Origin: Nymphaea colorata
Lineage: Eukaryota; Streptophyta; Magnoliopsida; Nymphaeales; Nymphaeaceae
NCBI RefSeq assembly: GCF_008831285.2
Contig: NC_045150.1
Coordinates: 16,057,362 to 16,121,361 of the forward strand
DNA: 64,000 nt
Direction of reading: 5' to 3'
Position numbers and translations under genes: made by a program. Numbering within the stretch: the first letter of the stretch is position 1; the number at the start of each line of letters is the position of its first letter. Below, piece after piece: positions 53,092 to 64,000 of this stretch. Under the pieces are notes generated by a model. The model was given only the letters and a program-made list of their open reading frames with translations. It made no database searches and was not told the origin of the DNA.

Positions 53092-55206
53092 ACTCTGTGT
53101 GTTTGTGAGATGAAATTAGGCAGCTATTTTTGTGCTCCGATGGTTATTTTGTATTGTTCAAAACTGCCATAAAAGTTGGATTCCATAATGGAAAACCATG
53201 GTCAAGCAATGGATCGTTGCAAATGCATCTTTTGCGATGTTTTTCATCGACAACAAGCAAACAAATAACCATCCAGCCATGGAGGTTCATCTTTGAATCA
53301 CTTGAATATTCAGAAATGATTGCTCCAATTGATTGTTAATCACCCATTTTAATTACCCTTAAACATGTTTAAAGTATGATGACGTTCGTTTATTTTCCAG
53401 TCAACGTTGTAAAATATATGGATCATATGAATATCCCATCAAAGGATGTAGGATGGCCCAGGAAAGCAAAATTACTATGATCTTTCAAAAAATTGATTCC
53501 TCATGACATGAATAATTTCACACTAGCTCGCCAACTTGTGATCTCAACCCCTTCTTTAGTGGGGGAGCCAAGAAATTTTGGCTGAAGGGCACGTGAGTCA
53601 CCGACCTGGGTTTGATGTGGGGACTATGATGTGACAGCAACTAGGTCCAGTATCGTCACAACAATACTGATGTGGGAAAATGGTACACAGCCACCACACT
53701 TCGCTTCTATACATCCCTTCTTACTTTTCACTGCTTACTGAGGTTACCTAAGGAATATGTTAAGATATCCCTCTTATTGATCAAATGGTGATTGGAATTC
53801 TTCAACACAAGAATATTCAAATGCTATTACTTAAAATTGCTTGGATTGTGTAGAAGAGTGCAGAAAACACAAAAAGTTGCATGCAATCCCCGGTAAATGA
53901 TGCAAGAACTTGTTACATCACTAGCTAATGTCACCAGCCACTGTAAGTCCCCTGGCAAAATGTTCCACTCTTGGTGTCTATAAATTGTGACATAGAAAGT
54001 GGATTAATTTCTGTGATTTTTATATTTAATTACCTATTTGATCTCTCATGAATAGAACAAGGGGCTCTCTCGACAGTTTCTGAATGCAAAAAACCTATTT
54101 GATTTCACAAGCAGTGGCTGCTGGAAGTTCAAGCAGAGCAATTACATTATTATACAAGAATTTTTGTTAGGTACTGGAAAACTATATATTTTAAACTTAG
54201 AACATGGTAACTTCTCAACTTGATTGCAAGATAAGGTAAGCAAGGTTATAATCAATTACCAAAATAAGGAGTACATCACTAACTTCTGGAGTTTGGTGCA
54301 TGTTGGATGGAGAGTCTATGCTTCACGCCTTCAAACTAAGCAGAGTCCAACAATCACCAAAATGGTTTTCAGCTAGAGATCAAGCTGAAGAAAAATAGAA
54401 CCCTAAAGGGGTAGTGCAAAGCCAAATTTCTGACTGGGGGGTAGTATTAGTTTAACTTTCAACTTTAAGGTATATATATATAAAAAAAAAAAGAAGTATC
54501 AATGACTGGTACGGGAAATTGCTTACAAAATCTGGAATGCGGCTCCACTACCGTTAAGGCATCATTTGGCAGCAGGGACACTCATACAGTTTTCATAATA
54601 AGAACAACCCCTAAATAGGTAGACAAAATGGGGGATGCTTAGCAGAAGTTCTAACCGAGAGTCAGTGACTATACACAATTTCCCTGGATCTCTTTCCTCC
54701 AATGAAAAAGATTGAAAACCAGAAAGTGACAAAATAGAACACATAACAACTACGAACCATGAATAAGAGAAAACAGATCTATTTAGATGGGTGCTTTATG
54801 TTACTTCATGCCTAAGAAGGTGTGGTCATTCCAGTTTTCACTTTTAACGGATACAAATAAAACCTTAGGCATGCAATATATTGGATCGTACAGATATGTA
54901 GCCCTCCACATACGTCATCATAAGTATATTAGATGCCCAGCTAAGCAAGAAATTAAGTCCTAGATGTCTGAGAAAACTTGTTCCTATAGATGGATAAGCA
55001 AATGCTAGTCCATCAATTCGAGATCCAATTCCAGATTTTTTAAAGTGATATCTCATCCACAGCATCGCATCGATTGAGGAATCAACAAGCGATATCCCAT
55101 GACAATGATGGTGGCCAAAGTGCAGTTTCTTCTCTCCACCGCCTGCAGACCCGAAGCCCCGATATGAGATTGAGTTGTGTGCACATCCGAACGCACAAGT
55201 ATGTAG
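53087..55206. other. Intergenic DNA with possible transposon debris
   Basis: No recognisable gene. A plus-strand open frame of 69 codons (53130-53339) and minus-strand frames of 60-66 codons (54562-54744, 54865-55065) show no domain. At about 53560-53640 a stretch opening gtgggggagccaagaaattt resembles fragments often scattered in plant intergenic DNA, but I cannot assign a family. A short AT run followed by an A run lies near 54472-54493. Confidence 0.4.
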
Positions 55207-55388
55207 TGGAAAAAAGCTGGGGTTTTGATATGTTCAATTTTTTTAATAAAGAAATGTTTATTTTAGACTTTTTTCTACTCTTTTAAAATGTTTCTTTTTT
55301 TTATATACAGAGAAAAAAGATGAGGTTGGGGTAGTTTTGATTTTTTTTAAAAATGATGTTTATTTTAGACTTTTTAACTCTTTCACAA
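55207..55388 (+). repeat. Two-copy tandem duplication, ~103-bp period
   Basis: The block atgtttattttagactttt occurs at about 55253 and again at 55356. It is preceded in both copies by a gaaaaaag...ggtt...ttttga stretch and followed by ctctttt/ctctttc. The copies are roughly 80 bp each and moderately diverged. Open frames across it are T-rich low-complexity readings. Confidence 0.65.
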
Positions 55389-55395
55389 TATCTTT

Positions 55396-55425
55396 CATAT
55401 ATCTATATCTATATATATATATCCT
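55396..55425. repeat. TA-rich microsatellite
   Basis: A run of atatctatatctatatatat type, about 30 bp. Confidence 0.8.
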
Positions 55426-55823
55426 CCTCTTTGAAGATATGTCTTTTCTATAATACCTTTTCTTGTGCCGGATACTCTCCTTTCATTATGGCAGTTACAT
55501 TAATACAAATATGTTTGTGTTGTCCCATGTCCACCTGAACTCTAATCCTGGTTTTATATGTGTCGTACTAATGCAAAAAAAATTTGTGTGCTGGTTATGA
55601 TGAAAATAGTCCGAATTCACACCGAAAAAAAAAATTGGGAAGACAAAATAGGAAGTCAAAAAAAAAAAGCTATAAAGGAATACCTTTTGAAAATTACTAA
55701 AATGTCCCCTTACACTTGGGTATGTATGTTGGGTACCCTTAACCGGGTGCTCAACTCAATCTACCCAAACTCAGCTGAACGCTCTCCACTCACTGCGTCT
55801 TCATGAGCAACTGTCACCACCCT
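55426..55823. other. Unassigned intergenic DNA
   Basis: Contains A-runs near 55628 and 55660 and no supported gene. The open frame at 55558-55806 is lysine-rich because of those A-runs. Confidence 0.4.
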
Positions 55824-55840
55824 TTCTCTCTCTCTCTCTT
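55824..55840. repeat. (CT)n microsatellite
   Basis: A short pure CT run. Confidence 0.85.
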
Positions 55841-57210
55841 CCTGATTTAGACTGATTTGTTTCTTTATTCTAAAACAGCTCTTAAGGATGGTGGAAAGAT
55901 TAACGGATGATGTGGGCTGTTAGAGAGAGAGACATGCGTGGAATATTCTTGTGTCAGATTTCCATTGCATCCATGGGTCACATTTTCCTTTCTTTGATAA
56001 GTAGCCTAAACCATTGCATCCGGCGTTGTTAGCCGACATGAGGTCTGTATGCATGACCTAGAAGAACGCCTCAGTAGGAAGCATATAAATATTAAACATC
56101 AATCAAGAAGAAGTTGCATGGTGGGTCCGGCCATCTGAAGAGCACGGCTGGACGTCGATGGATCGAGCCCAGTTTCTTGGACTGGCCTGCCCTGATTGTG
56201 TTTTGAGAAATCCAGGACTTGTCAAACACGATTAGCGGCCATTGACTCCACAGTTTTTCCAAAGGAAAAGAACCAACCTCATCGGTTCGCAGTTTGAATG
56301 GGTCGCCGCAAAACATAGTTACTCGTCGGTGGCGAAGCAGGACATTCAGTGCTGACAGGCAGGCCCTTCAGAAAATCAGTGGCTGAGGGATGCCATATGC
56401 TAAGCAGCAAAATAGCTACGGAGCTTTAGCAAGTAAACTAGTAATTTTTGTGTGCCTGTGTGGGCAATTTCCCAGACAAGCCCACATGTTCCTGCATCAT
56501 TCTTGATAAATAGGAGTTGCCTATTGTGATACTTATCAATCCGCCTTAATGGTACTTTAATTCTTCATATTCTCACATTCTGTTTTTCTCTTGTAAAAGT
56601 TGGTTGGAAGCAGCCGATTTGAATTGTAGGGGCTTGGCTTGGGTTGATCCAAAGTGTTATACAAATCGGCTAATATTTATTTATTTATTTATGTTTACTT
56701 AGAAGAAACTCTCTTCTTCGTAAAACCACCAAGGTGGACGTACTGTACTTCATTCAACTCGAATATTGTTCTTGCCATGGTTTGCAGACAAGAGAAATAA
56801 CACACTAGAATGTGACAGCAGCCACAAGATTCAATCCTTGAATTCCTTGGATATGAACTGCCTTGCAGCCCAGTTGCCCTATGTGCCTTGAGGCAATCAG
56901 CCAATCTATATTCAAGTGATTCGGAATGAAGCATGATTTAGCCAATTCATCGCCAATCACCCATTTTAAAAGATGCAGATGTCATTACGGGTTTCTTTCA
57001 GTTTCCACTTGAATTTACAATTCATTGAGAGAAATTTCCAAAATATTGACAAAGCATCTCCCAGCTTGATCTCACTCTCAAACTGCGGGCCCACACGGAC
57101 CATCTACAGTCCAGCATCTGCAGTTTGGCATTGTTGAGGAATCGATCAATGACATCATTGGAGTTGGTCAAAGAGGGCATCTGCAGTTTAACCCAACCTG
57201 GGGATGTCAA
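55841..57210. other. Unassigned DNA with weak minus-strand open frames
   Basis: Three minus-strand open frames lie here: 74 codons at 56092-56316, 79 at 56695-56934 and 62 at 57022-57210. They read more like protein than the AT-rich frames elsewhere, with mixed composition and no low-complexity runs. I recognise no domain and see no convincing splice structure linking them. They could be exons of an unrecognised gene, a decayed gene or chance. Confidence 0.3.
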
Positions 57211-57780
57211 AGAGTTGGATTAGGTCCGAGCAAGCTGGCTCTCACCTAAATGAATGTGGGTGAATCGGATCTAGAATAGCATTAGGCTGGACCAAGGCTT
57301 GACAAAGCTGTGCTTGGGCTGACCCAAAGCCTTTATTGGCAGTCCAAGCCTGTTCTGTTTACTTGTTCGTTCAGGGCCGGACCATCAACTTCATGTTTAT
57401 CTTGTACTCAACCCGATATCTATCCTTATTTGAAACTCTTCACTTTCATTTTCTAATTTTCTGGAAACCATTGGAAATATGTCAAGAGTTTGTATGGGAG
57501 TCGACTACTGACATCATGCCAAAGAATGTGGAAAAAAAAGTATAAAGGTATGTATTTGGGCCAAGTCAAGCCCCCAATACCCGACCCAGGCCAGCTATCC
57601 CAGCAAGTTTTTTTATCTGGCGAGTATGTCAAATGGTCTCAATTGTCCATCTGGTGCCTGGCCCAGTGTCATAGTGTTTTGGCAGCATACATAGAGGACT
57701 TTTGCTACGAAGTTCCCACTGATCTTGTGTGTGAGAGGTTTGCTATCATTGAGAACTTACTTGTCAGCTAATTAATATTT
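57211..57780. other. Probable old dispersed repeat with GGCT/GGCC-rich phrases
   Basis: Phrases such as taggctggaccaaggcttg, cttgggctgacccaaagcc and cgacccaggccagctatccc recur around a simple theme. This style is common in degenerate plant dispersed repeats. The plus-strand open frame 57490-57771 spans it and shows no domain, so I do not call it a gene. Confidence 0.35.
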
Positions 57781-57819
57781 TTGGGTGATGCATCACGATA
57801 AACTATTATAAAAATATGC

Positions 57820-58090
57820 TACCACAAACCATAAAACGTTGCTAATACCCCTATAGTGTCTATATTTTAGCAAATAATGTTTTATTTTGAGCTATATGAA
57901 AGTATCTAGCATCCGTCAAATTTGAATCCACACACACACACATATTCAAATTTGTCATTTCTTAGATCTTGTCTTATTACTAAAAATAAAGATTGGTCAC
58001 TAAAGCATGCGGCTGTATTAGCAACAGTATCAAATAATGCCTATTTATGGCACTTTTTTTAATGGTTTATGGGTTTGTCAGTGACATATT
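57820..58090. mobile_element. Possible non-autonomous DNA transposon remnant
   Basis: Two outward-facing related stretches flank this segment. The left one has aaaccataaaacgttgctaa and then tatagtgtc. The right one, read on the minus strand, has cataaaccatt, gttgctaatac and then ttagtgacc. Motifs of the gttgctaatac and tagtgac kind resemble subterminal repeats of some plant DNA transposons, EnSpm/CACTA-like ones among them. I cannot define exact ends or a target-site duplication. Confidence 0.25.
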
Positions 58091-58130
58091 TTAAATCTAT
58101 TAGTCGTCCAACATCCAGAAGATTAAAATG

Positions 58131-58148
58131 AATATATATATATATATT
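58131..58148. repeat. (AT)n microsatellite
   Basis: A short AT run lying just downstream of the LINE 3' end on the minus strand. Confidence 0.8.
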
Positions 58149-58204
58149 TGTTTATTTAATATATATTTATCTGTATTTATAATTATATTTATCACTAGAA
58201 ACCT

Positions 58205-59000
58205 TATTTTCCTAAGAACAATATTTTTGTGAATATTATCGTTTTCACCACCTCTTTATGCACCACCTGATTTTTGAAACACCATAGCTTCCAGATTGTG
58301 ATATTGAAGCAGGCAAGCCAACACCATCCGAATTCATTACATGAGAACCCCTTCCTCCACCACCAGTTCCAGACAGAGAAAAAGTCTGATGTATGGAATT
58401 TATCAACTCCAAACCATGAATAGATGTTTTGCTAAATGTTCATAGCATTAGTATATGTGAAAAGAAAGTGAGATAAATCTTCACATGCCCTTCACACAAC
58501 TTAAACACAGAAACAATGGAAGACCCTACATGTTGAAGTTTGGCATCAGCAGGTAGACGTTAATAACTACAAACAAACACAAGCCAGTTAGCTCTAGGTA
58601 ATGCTTTTGTGTTTCACAATCCACAGTGCCATGTAACTACCATTCCTTTAATTTTACATGATTCCAAACTTGGCTCCTGAGCTTTGCAGGTTTAAGATTT
58701 TCTTTAGAACAAAGAAAATCTGCACTTTGCATGAGCCTAAGTTGAAGGCAATCTCCAATGCATTGCCCATGCCACCATAGATTTAGCTCAATGTGGTGCT
58801 GTATTACGAAGGAAAGGTTCTACTTCCCAAGCAGATCCAATGGAATCTGCTTGAGAAAAACATCCTCCGTAGAACTAAGCAAGCTCTCCATTCATCACAT
58901 TTCAAGTAACAGATTTAGATCCCGCCCAAGAGAAGAAATATTTGGAACCATTTCCACATATCAAGTACTTTTCCTATTCAAATATTTTTTCATGCATAAT
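58205..59000 (-). pseudogene. LINE ORF2 remnant, zf-RVT C-terminus
   Basis: After GIWDSLCMKKYL the frame shifts repeatedly. Clear zf-RVT landmarks remain: SVFKLCEGH, then EDLSHFLFTYTNAMN at 58438-58482 (the ExxxHlff.C region), WFGVDKFHTSDFFSVWNWWW, and finally ITIWKLWCFKNQVVHKE, which fits the terminal IWxxWxxRNxxvF motif. The zf-RVT domain is typical of plant L1 elements and of unknown exact role. The reading ends near 58205. Confidence 0.85.
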
Positions 59001-60900
59001 GAGTCCCAAATGCCCTGGTGAAAAATTAATATACATCCTAGAAACAACTGATTAGCTTCATTGACCTCTTTAAGTTTTCTAATGCCGAGCCCACCTTCCT
59101 ATTTAGGAAAAGCCAAGACATTCCAGGCAATTAAATGAGGCTTATCCCCTCCATCTGACTCTTCCTATAAAAAACTGCACATAATCTGTTCCATTTTCTT
59201 AATGACACCAAGAGGGCACTTGAACACCAACATCCAGTAAATACGAAGTGCTTCTAATACTGATTTGATCAAGTAGATCCTACTGCATGGGAAAGTAGCA
59301 TGCTTTTTCATAAACTAAGTTTACTCTGTATTTTTAAATGAATAAGAAACATACCAACATTCTCAAATCCGTTGGCTTGGGAGTAAGACCCAAATATCGA
59401 GTAGGAAACTGTCCTAGGCTCTCGCCAAACTGATTACAAATACTTGCAATCTTGCTTTGCCCATATTGAAAAAGTAGAATGCTGATTTTTGAAGGTTAAT
59501 CATCATTCCAGCATGGAGTTCAAACAGAAAAAAAAATTGTAGATAAAGAAAGCCATTCTTGAAAGCTAAGAAAAGCAAGACGTCATCTGCATATATTGTA
59601 GAAAAAACCCTTCTATGCCTCTTCGAATATGCAGTACTTCAATCATTCTTCTTTGAATTGTAGCTTGCAAGGTATGTGAAAAGATTTTCATGACAATGAG
59701 AAATAAAAATGAAGATAAAGGTATCCTTATTGCAGACCATGAGAAGATCCAAAGTGTTCACCTTGATGGTCATTAATCCCAAGAGCACAGAAATCATTTT
59801 TCACTACTGTCATTACTTTTTAAGTCCAAATAGGATGAAATCCTAATTGCAAGATGGCAGCTTGTAAGAAAGTCCAATTGACCCTGTCATATGCTTTTGA
59901 TAGGTCTATCTTCAACATAAGCTAGTTGATCTAGCTTTAGACATTGTGTATACCATCTCAAGCACAAGAAGAAGACATTGATGGATGTTTCTATCTTTCA
60001 AAAAACCACCTTGCATGTTGGAAATGACCCACTTTAGTGCCTTCTTCATTCTTGAAACCATGATTCTGAAAATAAATTTCAGTACACTACTCTCAAGAAC
60101 AATATGTCTGAAATTGGAAATGTGCTCAGCTGAATCAAATTTAAGAATTATGATTATATGACTTCTGCCTAGCTCCTTAATAAGCTTTCCTTTATAAAAA
60201 AAAAAAAAAAATCTCTAGTGGCAACTGTGATATTAGTCCTTAACGTGTCCTGACTTTTTTGAAGGAAGAATTTCAGAAACCCATTCAGACCTGGTGTGCT
60301 ATTGGAGTTGGCACCCATAACAGCTATTGCACTTCCTCAACTGAAATGGTACTTAACAACATTAAGTTTTCTTTTATAAATACGCTGTGACCTACAGCAA
60401 GCTGATCCATAATCATTCTTGTTGAGTTGTCACGGGTAAAAAATTTTTAAAAATGAGAAGTACATGCTGAAAGAATTGGATGCTCCTCATAAAACTCCCC
60501 ATCATCTGTCTTCATGTGCAAGAGTCTATTTTTTTTTTACCTTCCTTGAAAATAGCGTGAAAACATTTGCTGTAATTATCCCCATTTTTTCGCCATGATA
60601 CCCTTACTCTCTTTTTCTAGTATATGGCTTTATCTCTAAGAGCATCCGCAAGAAAACATCTAATATGATTTTCAGAAGTGGACCAGTTATGAGAGTCAAT
60701 ATCATGCTTCTTATAAATTCCAATAAAATCCTTTTGAAGTACGTTAATTCTGGTATCAACTTTCTTGGTTCTATACATACTCCAATTACTTAGGCATGGT
60801 CGTACTCTATTCTGTTTTGCAAGAAGTTTAAGCACTGCACATCCTCTACACTCCACTCTCCATGCTCTTGGAATAATGACCTTACAACTAGGTTGACACT
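59000..60900 (-). pseudogene. LINE ORF2 remnant, reverse transcriptase domain
   Basis: WRKNGDNYSKCFH at 60557-60595 corresponds to the Wxx..GDxNTxFFH motif just before the polymerase. Then follow NMQGGFLKDRNIHQCLLLV (the QxxFxxGRxIxD..l motif), KIDLSKAYDRVNWTFLQAA beginning at 59912, and HGLQ*GY with a frame change into PLSSFLFLIVMKIFSH. The catalytic YADD is at 59582-59593, inside IYADDVLLFL. Downstream are LGQFPTRYLGLTPKPTDL (the YLGlPl motif) and AWNVLAFPK at 59102-59128 followed by a stop and EGGLGIRKL. Motif order and spacing fit the family. Stops and at least two frameshifts make it a pseudogene even though the YADD aspartates are kept. Confidence 0.92.
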
Positions 60901-61640
60901 CTCAATAAAGGAACTATTTAAATCTTCGTCTTCTCTTGCATGCGGTTTTAAAGATATTTAGTTTACATGTAAAAGAGAAGTGCTGAGTGGTCTAAAGAAC
61001 TTCTTGGTTCTACCAAAAGCTGCCCACAATTTTCAACTTGCTCAAAAATCTATCTAATTTGCTTTGAACCAGTGCTGTCGGGGCGCAAAGATTGGTTCAA
61101 GTGAATGCTCTGCTTCTGTCCACAATCTCTCTTAGTCCAACATCTTGAATGAATCCATTGAATGCTAAACAAGCTTGTCAAGCAAGGGCAGGCCCATTTT
61201 TCGACTCCTTATAAGTTGAATTAAAATCTTTCATTATAATACTAACATTTGTTTATTGGCAATAATGATATTTAACATAACCAATTGGTCTTTGCAAATT
61301 CTAGAGTGAGGGTGAAGATACACCCCTATTGTATCAAAGTTGAGATTTAAAGCTTTATGAGTAAATAAACAATCCATCCAAAATTTATTAAATTTGCAAC
61401 TAGTCAATCTAAAATCAGCCTGTATCTAACTACACACAATTATGGCCTCATTAAGATTCGTATCAATATTAGATTAAAAAAAAAACTCCTCATAGTGATT
61501 GCAAAAGGATTTGATGTTGTCCGCATTCAACATGATATTGAAACATGAAAATGATCCCAAGTTGATGAGATATCACCCAATTGCCAAAATCTTTCTAGGT
61601 TGTTAGAGTACCAAGGCCTCTAACATTCCAACTATTAACT
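60900..61640 (-). pseudogene. LINE ORF2 remnant, endonuclease domain
   Basis: The domain opens with SWNVRGLG at 61610-61633, the usual start of the L1 endonuclease. Further on is MKDFNSTYKESKNGP near 61200-61240, corresponding to the GDFN motif (here KDFN, so the Gly is lost). Next come AFNGFIQDVGLREIVDRSRA and SKLDRFLSKLK at about 61031-61063, and an LDHSALLF stretch in a neighbouring frame that corresponds to the SDHxPl motif. In the family this domain nicks target DNA to prime reverse transcription. Several stops and frame changes interrupt it. The region between ORF1 and this domain (61640-62090) holds only linker sequence. Confidence 0.85.
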
Positions 61641-62089
61641 TCATTTGATGGCAATTGGCAACTCCTCTTATGATCCTTTTCCTACAGGAGAACATTCTCT
61701 TTGTTATGGAAATCCTCTGCTCCTTGGATATCCATGAATGGATCATGTTGCGCCAACTTCCTTTCTTTCAGGACAGAACTTTATATAGCCTTAAAAAATG
61801 TTGTCCCACAACCCTTCTTCTTAAAATTGTTAACTTCTTTGGAATGGAGAGCTCTTTTTTGTTCACACTAATATTCATAGGAGAGGAAGACCTTTTATCT
61901 TTTTGTTTTCAGGCCATTAGTACAGTCCTAGTGGAGTTCAAACAGCCAAATCCAGGAAAAAATTCCTCCTCAACTTCTGTGGCTTTCTTATTGGTCTCAT
62001 GGCAGGACTCAGCAATAGTTTTACCATGGTTAACCTTCAATGAAGATGATTCCATCACCATTTGATATGAGATAATCCCTTGACACTCG

Positions 62090-62965
62090 TGGCCCATAGA
62101 TCATAGGTCTTCAATAGGATCTTTTTCAAGAGGCACAAATTGATTTCATTTAATATTAGATAGCTTGCATTGCTTAGAGCCTAGATTACACCTTCTATTA
62201 GCAACAATGGCCTGAGTACATACATTTGAGGGTTTAGTATTCACTTTTCCCTCCCTCATACGAGTAAGATGATCTCTTGTGGAATGTAATGAAACCCCAC
62301 ATAAGGTACAGAAACAAATTTTTGTTTCATCTTCCACCATTTATTCAAGAACTTTATCTCCATCAAGTATACAAATCGAACCCATAAGTGAAGCCATCAG
62401 CATCTACAAAAAAACTACCCAGAACCTTAACGACACCAGCTAACACCTTGCAGTTCCGCATATAAGGAGGCAACTTCGGTAGACGAATCCCTAGAGGGGT
62501 TCTCGTGGCAGCTTGAAGTTGGAGCGGCATTCCTGACTTCCACTTGCTAGAGACCAAAAACCTATCACGAACACGCCATTTTTTTTGTTGCATAACTTCG
62601 TCTAAATATTCCTTTGAGGAAGCCTTGGTCCAAAGGAGTCAGGAAGGAGCGAAAATTGTTTTCACCTGATACAAATTGTGAATTACGTCCACCCAATCCA
62701 GATGAAATCTTGAGCTACCGCCTAATAGAATTGCAATAGCAGTCCATCTGAAAGGTCTGATCATTTGCTTCCCCTCAATTTCACACACTGCAAGATCTGG
62801 TAATCCAAATGCCTCCTCCCACTCATTTTGGTCCACAACACCAGCGCTCTTTACCACCGACACCCAAAATCAACGCGCTGATAGAACTGACTGGAATCCT
62901 TGATCAATAGGTGACTTTTCATGATCCATCATCTCTAAGGATGGGCAAGAGCCTCCACCACCCAT
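62090..62965 (-). pseudogene. LINE ORF1 remnant (DUF4283-like region, zinc knuckle)
   Basis: The frame opens with MGGGGSCPS at 62965 and then breaks at a stop near 62870. It resumes as an acidic stretch with FRWTAIAILLGG (62863-62639), and again in another segment (62593-62363) with GIRLPKLPPYMRNCKVLAG followed by VVKVLGSFFVDADGFT. The latter is the characteristic LPxLPxxxWNxxxL...lGxxxxxDxxT region that follows DUF4283 in plant L1 ORF1 proteins. At 62269-62310 lies CTLCGVSLHSTRDH, a CCHC-type knuckle in which the fourth ligand is His instead of Cys. In the family this protein binds the element's RNA. Here at least two in-frame breaks rule out function. Confidence 0.85.
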
Positions 62966-64000
62966 GATAAAGTGATGTTCATGAACATTTTCCTAACTCT
63001 AACCTAGGGTTCATGTTGTTCCCTTTCTCTGCTCCTTCACGTGATAACCACATCTTCTCCTTGACCAAGAACTGTCACATGTGGAACAATCCACACGCTA
63101 CTCACTTTGCCCATGAGCTTCTTTTCCCCACCATTTGTATTTAAATTCAAACCCTTAGTCACAACCTACCTCATGATCTCCTTTATAAATACAAGGAGTT
63201 TTTCTTTGTAGATCTATGATTAACAGTTGCCATAGCCACCTTCCTCTCCTCCTTCATGATCCTCCTCCTGTAACTTCTCCCAGTTGTACTATCAAACTTT
63301 CCTACCAACATCTTCACTAACACTGTCAATGTTAACCAAAAATCCAGGTTTCTCGATAGACCTCATTCACCAAGACTTGCCTCTCTCTCATCTGTATGAT
63401 CCTTCATCCACTCCAGTTCGACGCACTGAGCAGGGCAGCTCTACGCTTCAAGTTGAGCTCCCGATTGGCTTCAGGTTATGCAAAAACCAACAAAACGACC
63501 ATCCACGTGTATTCTCATTAAGACTGACCAGATGAACTAATTCCAATGCCTGACCGTTAAAATCTGGAAATATCTGGCAAATTCCAGATTTCAAGGAAAT
63601 GCCCCGATAACTTAGAAGTTTAGAACTAAAGCCCATTGATCCTAGAAACGTTCATCTGGGTTATCACAGTGGAACCTGGTGCATGAAAAGAAAGAAATAA
63701 ATGGAAACTTGTGTTGTAAAAAGTTTAGAAACGAGTTGATCTGGCAACTCTATCTTGTGAAAAGTAACAAAAATTGATTGAAACTTGTGTCCAGCTATCT
63801 AAGGGTCCTTTCAAGATTCAATTGCTATGATTATTCTTTTTGTTTTCATGTTTAATTGAGTTGAGGAGGACTATCTGGTCAACTTGTGAAATGTGTTGGG
63901 GTCCGCTAAACAGATGAAACTGCCGACAAGCGTTGACATCCTCCAATCAACCTGGTTGAAACGTTTTGGAAAACTTCCGCCTGTATGACAAGACAAAAAT
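62966..64000. other. Possible LINE 5' flank and unassigned DNA
   Basis: The first few hundred bases, which are CT-rich on the plus strand, may be the LINE 5' UTR, but no boundary is visible. Overlapping open frames of 83 codons (plus, 63284-63535) and 62 codons (minus, 63448-63636) show no domain. I see no RNA gene. Confidence 0.35.

Larger units (their letters stand above)
58205..62965 (-). mobile_element. Degenerate L1-type LINE retrotransposon
   Basis: Read on the minus strand, the region holds the full domain order of a plant L1-type non-LTR element: ORF1 with a DUF4283-like region and zinc knuckle, apurinic-type endonuclease, reverse transcriptase, and C-terminal zf-RVT. Every domain has stops or frameshifts, so the element is dead. 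I give the ends by coding content: ATG of ORF1 at 62965, last zf-RVT codons near 58205. A 5' UTR may continue to the right. I found no poly(A) tail or target-site duplication, which suggests an old, eroded copy. All plus-strand open frames in this interval are antisense shadows. Confidence 0.92.

Noticed and set aside
50190-54410. Single ccctaa phrases (near 50193, 52875 and 54402) as possible telomere repeats.
   Set aside because: They are isolated, not tandem.
53331-56970. Shared caatcacccattttaa-like phrase near 53337 and 56954.
   Set aside because: The match is only about 40 bp and imperfect, too short to call a repeat family without a search.
61655-62065. Plus-strand open frame of 136 codons, the longest in the window.
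   Set aside because: It is antisense to the ORF1-ORF2 linker of the dead LINE, with no domain of its own.

Overview
This window has no intact protein-coding gene that I can recognise. It looks like nuclear DNA of a flowering plant. The evidence is a degenerate plant-type L1 (non-LTR) retrotransposon with a C-terminal zf-RVT domain, AT-rich intergenic DNA full of microsatellites, and a very large homogenised satellite array. I cannot name the species.

Layout. (1) 1-46988: one continuous tandem satellite array that runs off the left edge and is interrupted only by a 100-N assembly gap at 5820-5919. It has at least three levels of order. The base unit is about 113-115 bp. Six base units, the sixth enlarged by a 40-bp internal duplication, make a monomer of about 722 bp. 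Two diverged monomers, called A and B here, alternate to give a higher-order repeat of about 1443 bp. At the right edge (42785-46988) a fourth level appears, a four-monomer period of about 2.86 kb. (2) 46989-49605: a strongly diverged arm of the same base-unit family, mostly inverted relative to the main array, with its own period of about 1.03 kb. (3) 49606-58200: AT-rich low-complexity intergenic DNA with a minisatellite, several microsatellites, a dispersed direct duplication, a purine-rich tract and fragments that look like old transposon debris. (4) 58205-62965: a dead LINE on the minus strand, with ORF1 (DUF4283-like region and a broken zinc knuckle), endonuclease, reverse transcriptase (YADD retained) and zf-RVT, all broken by stops and frameshifts. 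(5) 62966-64000: possible LINE 5' flank and unassigned DNA.

The window reads as the right-hand boundary of a satellite block, perhaps heterochromatin, passing into ordinary transposon-littered plant DNA. The satellite shows the gradient expected from unequal exchange: a homogeneous core, a less homogenised edge and a very old inverted fringe. The many similar minus-strand open frames of 60-103 codons in the array are by-products of the repeat, not genes.

A caution for any reader: in several stretches of the array, bases are missing exactly at positions where A and B differ, while shared positions stay intact. This looks like a consensus artefact from mixing A and B reads, so copy number and monomer order in those stretches should not be trusted.
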